In this document: positions 37,140 to 42,576 of the stretch, one piece after another
Numbering within the stretch: position 1 is the stretch's first letter
How the letters are laid out: each line of letters starts with the position of its first letter
DNA from: a virus
Length of the DNA stretch: 42,576 bases
Virus record (IMG/VR): IMGVR_UViG_3300009184_000080
Span: 1 to 42,576 of that record
Strand: one strand, 5' to 3'
Notes under the pieces: generated by a model
Told to the model about the DNA's origin: nothing
Databases searched by the model: none
What the model saw: the letters and a program-made list of their open reading frames with translations, nothing else
Translations under genes and position numbers: made by a program

Positions 37140-37799
37140 TTATACAATCTTCACGTGGCTAAGTTGAGTACGATCTTCCTTGTGGGATTTAACCTTACCC
37201 TTGACACGGATCTTAGAACCAATTTCAATCTGATCACGAAACGCAAAAAACACTACAGCATTTTCAACAATAGCAGTGACATAATAAGTGTCCCAGTTAT
37301 TGCTATAGTTGCAGCGCACGACTTCGATTTCAAGATCGACCTTAGTACCCTCTGCCTGATTCAGACAGCCCTGATGATCGCGGAGACGATTGCTCTGCTC
37401 AAGCCGAGCCTTAGAACGCTCATACGAAGCAGGGAGAGACGAAACAACAGCAATGTCATAGAAACTGTCAACCGTCTCTTTGTCAGCAATCTTGAGCATG
37501 GTCTGCTCAAAGTCACTCAGAGTCTTTCCCTGCAGGATCTTGAACGTAAGAGAGTGGCAGTACTGACGTACTTCTTGCCCCTGTTCACGATCCTCATCAG
37601 TGATTTCAAAATCGCCTTGCAGAAACTTAGAAGTCAGCTTCTTGTTGGCGATATTCAAAGTCATAGCAACATGCCCGTCAGCATTATAAAGATTTTTGTC
37701 GTCCTTGAGGTATTCACCGTTGATACGCTGGGCAGCGCAAGCAGCAGCAAACACTTCGATGGTCGAGTAAGAAATCTTAGGAGCCTGATAACGAGCCAT
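37140..37799 (-). CDS. Phage protein with possible OB-fold C-terminus (219 aa)
   Basis: The N-terminal 150 residues are helical and charged (DREQGQEVRQYCHSLTFKIL, ETVDSFYDIAVVSSLPASYE). The last 70 residues read KVDLEIEVVRCNYSNNWDTY and IEIGSKIRVKGKVKSHKEDR, then TQLSHVKIV, with the beta-strand spacing of an OB-fold and an R-V-K-G-x-V-K-x-H-x7-TQL pattern. A nucleic-acid-binding role is plausible; I recall the family only as hypothetical. Confidence 0.65.
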   Translation of the reverse strand: MARYQAPKISYSTIEVFAAACAAQRINGEYLKDDKNLYNADGHVAMTLNIANKKLTSKFLQGDFEITDEDREQGQEVRQYCHSLTFKILQGKTLSDFEQTMLKIADKETVDSFYDIAVVSSLPASYERSKARLEQSNRLRDHQGCLNQAEGTKVDLEIEVVRCNYSNNWDTYYVTAIVENAVVFFAFRDQIEIGSKIRVKGKVKSHKEDRTQLSHVKIV

Positions 37800-37831
37800 G
37801 TACTAGTTCCTTTGCTTCAATCTATGATCTT

Positions 37832-37860
37832 AATCTACTACTTCTTTGCGAAGAAGTCAA
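37832..37860 (-). promoter_or_regulatory. sigma70-like promoter with CTTCGCAAAGAAG inverted repeat
   Basis: On the minus strand TTGACT (37855-37860) and TAGATT (37832-37837) are 17 bp apart. The spacer carries a different imperfect palindrome, CTTCGCAAAGAAG. It drives the gene at 37799. Confidence 0.6.
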
Positions 37861-37863
37861 GCC

Positions 37864-37986
37864 TTAAATGCGAGGCTTGCGATTTTTCCAACGACGCCAC
37901 ATGGCCTGAGGGATGCCCATCTTGTAGGCCCACATAAAGTCCATCACAACCATTCCAAAAATGAAAGCAACAATAACGCTAACCAT
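37864..37986 (-). CDS. Tiny membrane peptide (40 aa)
   Basis: ATG 37986 to TAA 37864-37866. MVSVIVAFIFGMVVMDFMWA forms one hydrophobic span, followed by YKMGIPQAMWRRWKNRKPRI, a basic tail that would face the cytoplasm. GGAAATTTGT precedes the ATG. Small phage membrane peptides with MDFMWA...GIPQ occur in other phages. Confidence 0.6.
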   Translation of the reverse strand: MVSVIVAFIFGMVVMDFMWAYKMGIPQAMWRRWKNRKPRI

Positions 37987-38036
37987 ACAAATTTCCTTTT
38001 TTCAGTGTGTAAACGATTTTAAGAAAAACTCAAGAC

Positions 38037-38300
38037 TTACTTGAACATCGCATGTTTCAGTTCATGATCCTCAAGGGCTTCAAGCTGCTTGAGCGCACGA
38101 GTCAACAGAGTGTACTTACGCTTAAGTGCCTCACCGCGCAGTTCGCCGTCGCAGGACAGATTCTCAGGGCTAAGATCGCAATCCAGCTTCTCAGCGAGGC
38201 GCCGACGATCAACAGCACTGTTGAGGTCGTACTCCTTCTCACCGAAAAGCTTGCCCAGAGTGTTAGCACGATCAAGATACTGCTTCAATTCGTTCGACAT
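38037..38300 (-). CDS. Small helical protein (87 aa)
   Basis: MSNELKQYLDRANTLGKLFG, then VDRRRLAEKLDCDLSPENLS and LTRALKQLEALEDHELKHAM suggest a soluble helical bundle with no catalytic motif. It follows the GGGTACCC promoter at 38331 with AGGAACTGAAC in front of the ATG. Function unknown. Confidence 0.7.
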   Translation of the reverse strand: MSNELKQYLDRANTLGKLFGEKEYDLNSAVDRRRLAEKLDCDLSPENLSCDGELRGEALKRKYTLLTRALKQLEALEDHELKHAMFK

Positions 38301-38404
38301 GTTCAGTTCCTTTTTCTCAGCTTATGATGTATAATAGCAAATCGGGTACCCGAAGTCAAGCCTTTTTTCACCAAAAAGTGAATTATTTTGGCTCTTACGA
38401 ATCA
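38301..38404 (-). repeat. Composite intergenic promoter repeat, copy 3
   Basis: Minus-strand copy beginning at the TAA of the upstream gene (38402-38404), followed by GTCGTTGATTC, AAGAGCCAAAATAATTCAC, TTTTTGGTGAAAAAAGG and the TTGACTT promoter. It is the copy closest to that at 669-782. Confidence 0.75.
38331..38359 (-). promoter_or_regulatory. sigma70-like early promoter with CGGGTACCCG palindrome
   Basis: On the minus strand TTGACT (38354-38359) and TATTAT (38331-38336) are 17 bp apart. The 10-bp palindrome is perfect and the leader CATAAGCTGAGAAAAAGGAA is near identical to those at 174 and 25800. Confidence 0.9.
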
Positions 38405-38725
38405 ACGACTTACGTTGACTTCTGCGTCTGGGTTTTCCTTACAGGCCTGCAGGTAGTCCTCAACGAAAGGAACGAAGTGTTCGTACATTCCCCAACCGCT
38501 GGGGGCATTGAACTTCTGATAGTGTTCAGGATCCGCCTTCAGCTTTTCCAATCCAACCGTCAGAGGTTCAATCAATTGGTCAGCACGAACGATACCGATC
38601 TCCTCGGGACGCCACAGGGCCTCGTAGATGCCAGCTTCCATAGCCATCTTGTTCAGATTGTGCGTGATGTTGCGGCTGTATACCTCAGTCGGGCGAACAG
38701 CAGTCAGATAAACATCCAGTGACAT
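38402..38725 (-). CDS. Widespread phage protein of unknown function (107 aa)
   Basis: SLDVYLTAVRPTEVYSRNIT, then HNLNKMAMEAGIYEALWRPE, then GWGMYEHFVPFVEDYLQACK and ENPDAEVNVSR match a very common phage protein I know by pattern, with no assigned role. No membrane or signal sequence. GGAGAAATATA precedes the ATG. Confidence 0.8.
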   Translation of the reverse strand: MSLDVYLTAVRPTEVYSRNITHNLNKMAMEAGIYEALWRPEEIGIVRADQLIEPLTVGLEKLKADPEHYQKFNAPSGWGMYEHFVPFVEDYLQACKENPDAEVNVSR

Positions 38726-38737
38726 TATATTTCTCCT

Positions 38738-39079
38738 TTAGAGATACTTGTCAGCGACTTCTGATTCCCAGATACCAGCACCCTTAGAGTGCATACCCTT
38801 ATAGCGAACAACGTCAGGGTTCTTAGTATCAGTAAGATACCCAATCTGACGACGATAGCGGGGCATCTTCTTATAGATATCACACGCTAGGTTCAGGGCT
38901 TCCCGTGCGTTGCTGCAATCAAAAATAGCAGTACCGCGATCAAGCACGTTAGCTACAAGATTGCGACTAACAACACTTGGTAGCGTCTTGCCGCGATATG
39001 ACTTGATGTTGGCATGGTCAACAATCGTGACAGTAGGAATGTAGCAAAAACCATCTTCACTAATAACAACGTAAAACAT
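38738..39079 (-). CDS. Small phage protein of unknown function (113 aa)
   Basis: The start at 39079 (MFYVVISEDGFCYIPTVTIV) follows AGAGAGATTGAT; the extension to 39139 is promoter DNA. The product is basic with YKKMPRYRRQIGYLTD. No domain is recognised. It is the first gene behind the promoter at 39111. Confidence 0.7.
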   Translation of the reverse strand: MFYVVISEDGFCYIPTVTIVDHANIKSYRGKTLPSVVSRNLVANVLDRGTAIFDCSNAREALNLACDIYKKMPRYRRQIGYLTDTKNPDVVRYKGMHSKGAGIWESEVADKYL

Positions 39080-39110
39080 ATCAATCTCTCTGTTTGCTCT
39101 TGATGTATTC

Positions 39111-39139
39111 TTTATAGCAAAATGGGTACCCGAAGTCAA
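39111..39139 (-). promoter_or_regulatory. sigma70-like early promoter with GGGTACCC palindrome
   Basis: On the minus strand TTGACT (39134-39139) and TATAAA (39111-39116) are 17 bp apart with CGGGTACCCA between. Just upstream AAATCGTACCCGAGGTCA repeats half of the palindrome, as at 24449. Confidence 0.85.
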
Positions 39140-39165
39140 CCGAAAAATGACCTCGGGTACGATTT

Positions 39166-39363
39166 TTATGCTTCGATCATTTCGATGCTATTTGCTTGGC
39201 TGTAGAAGTCAGGGGCATACGTAGCAGTGTTCTTAGCATTAGTGTCTGCCATAAACTTTTCAGCTTCGGGACGGGTATCGAAATCAACGTGCCAATATTC
39301 GCGGCCCCAACCACGCTCTGAATCTACACCGTGAACACGAAACTTAACATTAACTTGTGCCAT
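39166..39363 (-). CDS. Small conserved protein (65 aa)
   Basis: MAQVNVKFRVHGVDSERGWG, then REYWHVDFDTRPEAEKFMAD, is a small beta/alpha protein. The ATG follows AAGGAGATAGC. Its own promoter is weak (TTGACA 39410-39415 with TATGCT 39388-39393, 16 bp apart). Function unknown. Confidence 0.65.
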   Translation of the reverse strand: MAQVNVKFRVHGVDSERGWGREYWHVDFDTRPEAEKFMADTNAKNTATYAPDFYSQANSIEMIEA

Positions 39364-39432
39364 TTGCTATCTCCTTGCTATACACTCAGCATAACAAAAT
39401 CAGAGTCAATGTCAACCTTTTTTATCCAAAAA

Positions 39433-39458
39433 AAAATGCCTGACGAATCAGGCATTTT
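39433..39458 (-). terminator. Rho-independent terminator
   Basis: The stem AAAATGCCTGA/TCAGGCATTTT has a four-base loop, and the minus strand continues into a T run. It lies 18 bases after the stop of the gene ending at 39476. Confidence 0.85.
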
Positions 39459-39475
39459 CTCCCCGTTGATAAAGA

Positions 39476-39742
39476 TTACTTCTTAGTTGGGTTGTTTACG
39501 AAATCGTACATCTTCTGTGCAGTTTCGAGAACCTTCTCTAACCCTGGAAACTCCGGCATACCTACTGTAGTGACAAGCTGCCCGGTCTTTGGGTCACGCT
39601 GTTGCGTTACTTCCCATCCCATATACTTGGCATGATATTCTTCAGCTACAAGTGACTTTGCCATTGAAAGAATATCAGTACGGATTTCATATCCGTTCTT
39701 GTTAAATTTTACTTCAGGTAAACTCGGTAGTTTGTTATCCAT
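39476..39742 (-). CDS. Conserved T4-like phage protein (88 aa)
   Basis: DNKLPSLPEVKFNKNGYEIR, then MAKSLVAEEYHAKYMGWEVT and KVLETAQKMYDFVNNP, recall a small T4-like marine phage protein of unknown function. The ATG has CGGAGGACACA as ribosome binding site and overlaps the end of the preceding peptide gene. Confidence 0.75.
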   Translation of the reverse strand: MDNKLPSLPEVKFNKNGYEIRTDILSMAKSLVAEEYHAKYMGWEVTQQRDPKTGQLVTTVGMPEFPGLEKVLETAQKMYDFVNNPTKK

Positions 39743-39836
39743 TGTGTCCTCCGATGGACGTTTTTATTTCATCCATCAACATTAAACCAAACGGAATAGC
39801 AATATTAACTAGTCCGATGTATGCAATAATATTCAT
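39735..39836 (-). CDS. Tiny membrane peptide (33 aa)
   Basis: ATG 39836 to TAA 39735-39737. MNIIAYIGLVNIAIPFGLML is one hydrophobic span followed by MDEIKTSIGGHNG. It lies behind an exact TATAAATA and overlaps the next gene by eight bases. Small size lowers confidence. Confidence 0.5.
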   Translation of the reverse strand: MNIIAYIGLVNIAIPFGLMLMDEIKTSIGGHNG

Positions 39837-39846
39837 TAGTATTTCC

Positions 39847-39854
39847 TATTTATA
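39847..39854 (-). promoter_or_regulatory. T4-like late promoter (exact TATAAATA)
   Basis: TATAAATA followed by GGAAATACTA and the ATG at 39836. The GGAAA may serve as ribosome binding site. Confidence 0.6.
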
Positions 39855-39867
39855 TTAACGTAATCGA

Positions 39868-40005
39868 TTATAAAGATCGATCTTTTTGATTAAAACTTCT
39901 TATTACCAACATCATAGACTCCTGTCTATCTACTTCATTTCGTCCATTGATGTACAGTCCTTGGAGCCAAATCTCCAATAACTTTTTGAAAAAATTCTTA
40001 ATCAT
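39868..40005 (-). CDS. Small basic protein (45 aa)
   Basis: ATG 40005 to TAA 39868-39870. MIKNFFKKLLEIWLQGLYIN is an amphipathic basic helix; the rest is NGRNEVDRQESMMLVIRSFN. Its MIKNF start is shared with the gene just upstream. No domain is known. Confidence 0.5.
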   Translation of the reverse strand: MIKNFFKKLLEIWLQGLYINGRNEVDRQESMMLVIRSFNQKDRSL

Positions 40006-40010
40006 TTATA

Positions 40011-40280
40011 TTACTTTTCCTTTTTAGGGAAAATAGTTTGTACGCTATCTTGTGCATTCTTTACTAGATCGGTATAGAATGCTTTATCAGTGACAACCTT
40101 ATAAAGGTCCTGACTGACCTCAAACGCACCATCAACTGCCTTCTTGGTGTATGCAGTCTGTGTATCAACAAATTTGTTGAGAGAAGATGCAAGACCTTCG
40201 TGTTTAACTACCGTATCAACAAAGATTTTCTTTGAAGTTTGAAAGGCGTCAATAGTATTATCGATGAAATTCTTAATCAT
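40011..40280 (-). CDS. Small helical phasin-like protein (89 aa)
   Basis: MIKNFIDNTIDAFQTSKKIF, then LASSLNKFVDTQTAYTKKAV and VVTDKAFYTDLVKNAQDSVQ is an amphipathic helical protein, loosely like phasins or other surface-coating helical proteins. That likeness is weak. AGGAGAATAAT precedes the ATG. Function unknown. Confidence 0.65.
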   Translation of the reverse strand: MIKNFIDNTIDAFQTSKKIFVDTVVKHEGLASSLNKFVDTQTAYTKKAVDGAFEVSQDLYKVVTDKAFYTDLVKNAQDSVQTIFPKKEK

Positions 40281-40295
40281 GTTATTATTCTCCTA

Positions 40296-40535
40296 TCAGC
40301 AACGTTGAAAAAGAGAAAAGTGACTGCGAAGTTCTTTGCTCGACAACTTGCCATCGGAGTTTTCATCTGCATACTTGAAGATGCTAGGCTTTACCTTACA
40401 GACAGTGTTAGCTTCGTCTAGTGTGACAAAACCATCCTTATCAAGGTCCATTCTTTCAAATCGAGCGGGGTTAGCAGCAAGTGCCGGTGTTGATAGAGTT
40501 AGAGCCATTAAAAGGCTCACTGCGATATTCTTCAT
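40296..40535 (-). CDS. Exported EF-hand calcium-binding protein (79 aa)
   Basis: A Sec-type signal peptide (MKNIAVSLLMALTLSTPALA, cleavage after residue 20) is followed by two EF-hand loops: Asp30-Glu41 (DLDKDGFVTLDE) and Asp57-Glu68 (DENSDGKLSSKE), both with full D-x-D/N-x-D-G ligand patterns. Cys46 and the terminal Cys79 could form a disulfide in the periplasm. It should bind calcium outside the cytoplasm. Such proteins are rare among phages, and a role in the host envelope is inferred. Confidence 0.85.
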   Translation of the reverse strand: MKNIAVSLLMALTLSTPALAANPARFERMDLDKDGFVTLDEANTVCKVKPSIFKYADENSDGKLSSKELRSHFSLFQRC

Positions 40536-40576
40536 TTGTTTCTCCTGTGTGTGTGAGTAGCAACGTGCTACGAGTT

Positions 40577-40584
40577 TATTTATG
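40577..40584 (-). promoter_or_regulatory. Late promoter-like motif
   Basis: CATAAATA on the minus strand, 41 bp upstream of the EF-hand gene. Confidence 0.45.
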
Positions 40585-40609
40585 CTGCAAGTGCGAACAT
40601 AAAATAATA

Positions 40610-41029
40610 CTATTTTACTGATTCCAAATAGTCATCTACTGTACCGTATAATGTCATGAGCATAGCAATCTTGTGATCGTAGATTCTAATATATGGTTTT
40701 TTCTTTTTCTTCTCATCGATGCTCACACCTATATAATAAGGACAATGTATCTTCTTGTTTAGAAGCATAGCATAACTTTCCCAATTCTTTGCAGGTAAGA
40801 ACGATTTAGAGTCCTGCTTAAGGTCAAACGTGTAGTGAGCAATGTTTGCTTTTGTGAAGGCAGAAGCACCAACATCAGTTAGTCTAAGACCTTCTCCCCT
40901 TCTTCCTGTGACAAACCATTCAAATATCAGCTTGTCAGGTTCATGATTGTTCCAAGGAAAATCAGGATCATCCTGAGTTTCAGTCAGGATAGTCTTGACA
41001 ATTTCAGTTTTAGTTTTAGGATAAGTCAT
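40610..41029 (-). CDS. Conserved T4-like phage protein (139 aa)
   Basis: FEWFVTGRRGEGLRLTDVGA, then FTKANIAHYTFDL and KIHCPYYIGVSIDEKKKKKP, is a T4-like marine phage protein of unknown role. The Lys run near residue 110 is notable. It overlaps its upstream neighbour by 14 bases. Confidence 0.75.
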   Translation of the reverse strand: MTYPKTKTEIVKTILTETQDDPDFPWNNHEPDKLIFEWFVTGRRGEGLRLTDVGASAFTKANIAHYTFDLKQDSKSFLPAKNWESYAMLLNKKIHCPYYIGVSIDEKKKKKPYIRIYDHKIAMLMTLYGTVDDYLESVK

Positions 41030-41315
41030 CGGGATAAACTGTGCGTCCCGAATTCATGAAGACGACAGTAAACTTGTCTGTCTTGAACTGTGCATTCAAC
41101 TTACGGCAAAGATTTCTAGCATGTCCTGGATTGGAGAAGCTAGTCTTTTTATACTTTGGAGCAGCATCATTTGCGAGATAATGAGAAGACTTGAGATTGA
41201 TAGGTTGATCATCATAGAACACGGCCCAAATGCCTGCTGCCTCTACAATCTGGTCACACTTGTAGGTATTCTTGTCTACATACTCTAGCAGTACATTAGG
41301 TTGGGTTCTACTCAC
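41016..41315 (-). CDS. Conserved phage protein, GTG start (99 aa)
   Basis: The frame begins with GTG at 41315, which overlaps the stop of the upstream gene (GTGA), so the start is well supported despite not being ATG. Content: DQIVEAAGIWAVFYDDQPIN, then SFSNPGHARNLCRKLN and FTVVFMNSGRTVYP. The NPGHARNLCRKLNAQF block is typical of phage proteins I cannot name. Confidence 0.7.
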   Translation of the reverse strand: MSRTQPNVLLEYVDKNTYKCDQIVEAAGIWAVFYDDQPINLKSSHYLANDAAPKYKKTSFSNPGHARNLCRKLNAQFKTDKFTVVFMNSGRTVYPDDLS

Positions 41316-41512
41316 TTGAATGACCCGCCTCTAATTTCGACTTGGAGTACCTCATCTTGATTTTTATTCTTAGACATCTCATGTAAATCTGAAAGCAACC
41401 TAATGATATCATCACGCAATCCGCGGGCATCCGTCATGGGCAAAACTAAATCTTTGCTTTGTTTACCGTCTGCTACGGTCATCTTATCCATGAATCGGTT
41501 GATATGCATCAT
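41312..41512 (-). CDS. Small conserved phage protein (66 aa)
   Basis: The start at 41512 (MMHINRFMDKMTVADGKQSK) overlaps the upstream stop; longer frames lie inside that gene. DLVLPMTDARGLRDDIIRLL is a conserved core known from T4-like phages. GATAAATA lies four bases before the start codon. Confidence 0.7.
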   Translation of the reverse strand: MMHINRFMDKMTVADGKQSKDLVLPMTDARGLRDDIIRLLSDLHEMSKNKNQDEVLQVEIRGGSFK

Positions 41513-41967
41513 TATGTATTTATCTGAACTGTCGCTTCCGCTTCCGTTTTGTAGGGACCGGAGTACGGATAACGTTGGATAAAGATGTATTTGGGACAAA
41601 AAACAACAACCTTGACGCCGTTTTGATCCATCACAAACCAACCTGCTGCATGTTGACACTTAGATTTACGTGTCTTAGTGAAAAGATGTAGTCCTCGCTT
41701 AACATCAAAAAGTGAGTTATAGATGCGAGAAGTAGTAGGATACTCAGGATACGGAAGTGAAGCCTTCGTATTGTTTGACTTGATAGGTTCAAATCGAATA
41801 TGAGTTTTCTTCTTCAACTCATCAGTGTTGTTGAATTGCAACGAAGTGCCATTAAGCTGAACACCGTATCCAGCGTTGTTAGCTTCGATATTGCCGACCT
41901 TCTTGTTACCGTCAGTGACGATCCAAAACTGGTTCTTAACGATTGGTTTTGCGACTAGTTCAGTCAT
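41512..41967 (-). CDS. Conserved T4-like phage protein (151 aa)
   Basis: MTELVAKPIVKNQFWIVTDG, then VGNIEANNAGYGVQLNG and RKSKCQHAAGWFVMDQNGVK is a T4-like marine phage protein of unknown function. The core is beta-rich with a basic patch (FTKTRKSKCQHAAG). It overlaps the preceding gene by eight bases. Confidence 0.75.
   Translation of the reverse strand: MTELVAKPIVKNQFWIVTDGNKKVGNIEANNAGYGVQLNGTSLQFNNTDELKKKTHIRFEPIKSNNTKASLPYPEYPTTSRIYNSLFDVKRGLHLFTKTRKSKCQHAAGWFVMDQNGVKVVVFCPKYIFIQRYPYSGPYKTEAEATVQINT
41517..41524 (-). promoter_or_regulatory. T4-like late promoter motif near start codon
   Basis: GATAAATA followed by CATA and the ATG of the gene at 41512, on the minus strand. Confidence 0.4.
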
Positions 41968-42265
41968 ATGATTCCTTTGTCAACATTTTAAATAAATCTT
42001 TCTTATGCTTCGGCTTCCAGTACTTTGCAGTAGGTCCGCAATCACCATGCTTACGTGATATTTCACAGTAAGTCATTTTAGCCTTAACTTTTTCATAACC
42101 GGTAACCGGATCAATAATTTCATGCCCCGGTTCAAAGGTTTTAGCGCACTTATACCAATGTGATTTCGGAGCCTTCCACTCGAAAATATAACTGCTGTAT
42201 TTGGCGTAAGTAGAAATACGAGAGTGAATGCAGTCTTTACAGAGAAGAACAGGATCAATCGGCAT
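41960..42265 (-). CDS. Small Cys-rich protein (101 aa)
   Basis: Two Cys pairs, LCKDCIHSRI and later CAKTF and YCEISRKHGDCGP, could bind zinc. It contains PVTGYEKVKAKMTYC, typical of a small phage family. It overlaps its neighbours at both ends. Function unknown. Confidence 0.65.
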   Translation of the reverse strand: MPIDPVLLCKDCIHSRISTYAKYSSYIFEWKAPKSHWYKCAKTFEPGHEIIDPVTGYEKVKAKMTYCEISRKHGDCGPTAKYWKPKHKKDLFKMLTKESYD

Positions 42266-42575
42266 TCAGAATTCCTTTATATGGGTTGTTGAGCCACTTT
42301 GAATAAGTCTCAGCCTGCTCCGAAATCTTCGTGAGTTCGTACTTGCCACAGAACTTCATAAGATGAATGCCTACCTGCGGTGTCGTAGTTGTACGCACAT
42401 TCTCTTTGATAACACTATCGACCGCAGTCTTGATTTCTGCCGGTTGCGCTCGGAGATCAATCAGCGTCTTGTTGCGTTCATAATCATCCTTGACACGATG
42501 TTCATCACCGTTGTGATCAGTCCAACGCTGTAGCATCAGATTGTTCCAGTTGAAGCCTTGCTTGTTGCGATCTTC
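42255..42575 (-). CDS. C-terminal part of a phage protein running off the right edge
   Basis: The frame stays open to the window edge (EDRNKQGFNWNNLMLQRWTD reads in phase before the first internal ATG at 42536), so the true start is probably outside. The visible part ends KYELTKISEQAETYSKWLNN. No catalytic motif is seen, and no family was recognised with confidence. Confidence 0.65.
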   Translation of the reverse strand, partial: EDRNKQGFNWNNLMLQRWTDHNGDEHRVKDDYERNKTLIDLRAQPAEIKTAVDSVIKENVRTTTTPQVGIHLMKFCGKYELTKISEQAETYSKWLNNPYKGILNAD

Positions 42576-42576
42576 A

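Noticed and set aside
37155-37937. 260-codon plus-strand frame opposite 37140-37799
   Set aside because: It crosses a promoter and a small gene on the other strand and shows no domain; the minus-strand gene has a promoter and start signal.

Overview
The window looks like part of a tailed bacteriophage genome, probably a large T4-like myovirus. Supporting signs are a T4-gp30-type ATP-dependent DNA ligase, a T4-type dCMP deaminase, tail-fibre genes with marine-phage repeats, several T4-like conserved proteins of unknown function, and T4-style late promoter motifs (TATAAATA and close variants). The host is inferred. A PlcP-type metallophosphoesterase paired with an Agt-type glycosyltransferase, an FdxA-type seven-iron ferredoxin and a heme-oxygenase-like protein suggest an aquatic alphaproteobacterium or similar proteobacterium, but nothing here proves it. 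No tRNA or CRISPR array was seen.

Layout. 1-2110 (+): small, early-type genes of unknown function, driven by sigma70-like promoters that carry a GGGTACCC palindrome between the -35 and -10 boxes, and closed by a strong terminator. 2242-9476 (-): virion adhesion region with a papain-like protease, three short proteins sharing an N-terminal module, and two long tail fibres. 9519-15627 (-): a late cargo-like block with a GNAT protein, a GNAT-kinase fusion, a heme-oxygenase-like protein, an Fe/Mn superoxide dismutase homologue, translation initiation factor IF-1, a structural coiled-coil protein, an AbrB-like protein, a large acidic protein and a HAD phosphatase. Several of these start with a short peptide resembling the T4 capsid-targeting sequence. 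15685-17419 (+): the plcP-agt-like lipid-remodelling pair. 17394-25769 (-): a long run of small genes, including dCMP deaminase, ferredoxin, a second metallophosphoesterase, an HTH protein, a SWIM zinc-finger protein and several membrane peptides. 25880-32155: a proteostasis block with two ClpP paralogues, ClpS, Hsp20 and ClpX, interrupted by two plus-strand genes. 32161-39363 (-): membrane proteins, DNA ligase and small genes, with three more GGGTACCC-like or related promoters. 39476-42575 (-): small genes, an exported EF-hand protein and T4-like conserved proteins running off the right edge.

Working picture. Early GGGTACCC promoters would express host-takeover genes. Late ATAAATA promoters would express virion, cargo and protease genes. 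The phage appears able to alter host lipids (phospholipid to glycolipid), proteolysis (ClpX/ClpP/ClpS), translation (IF-1) and redox or heme chemistry (SOD, heme-oxygenase-like protein, ferredoxin). All functions are inferred from motifs read by eye; no database search was possible.
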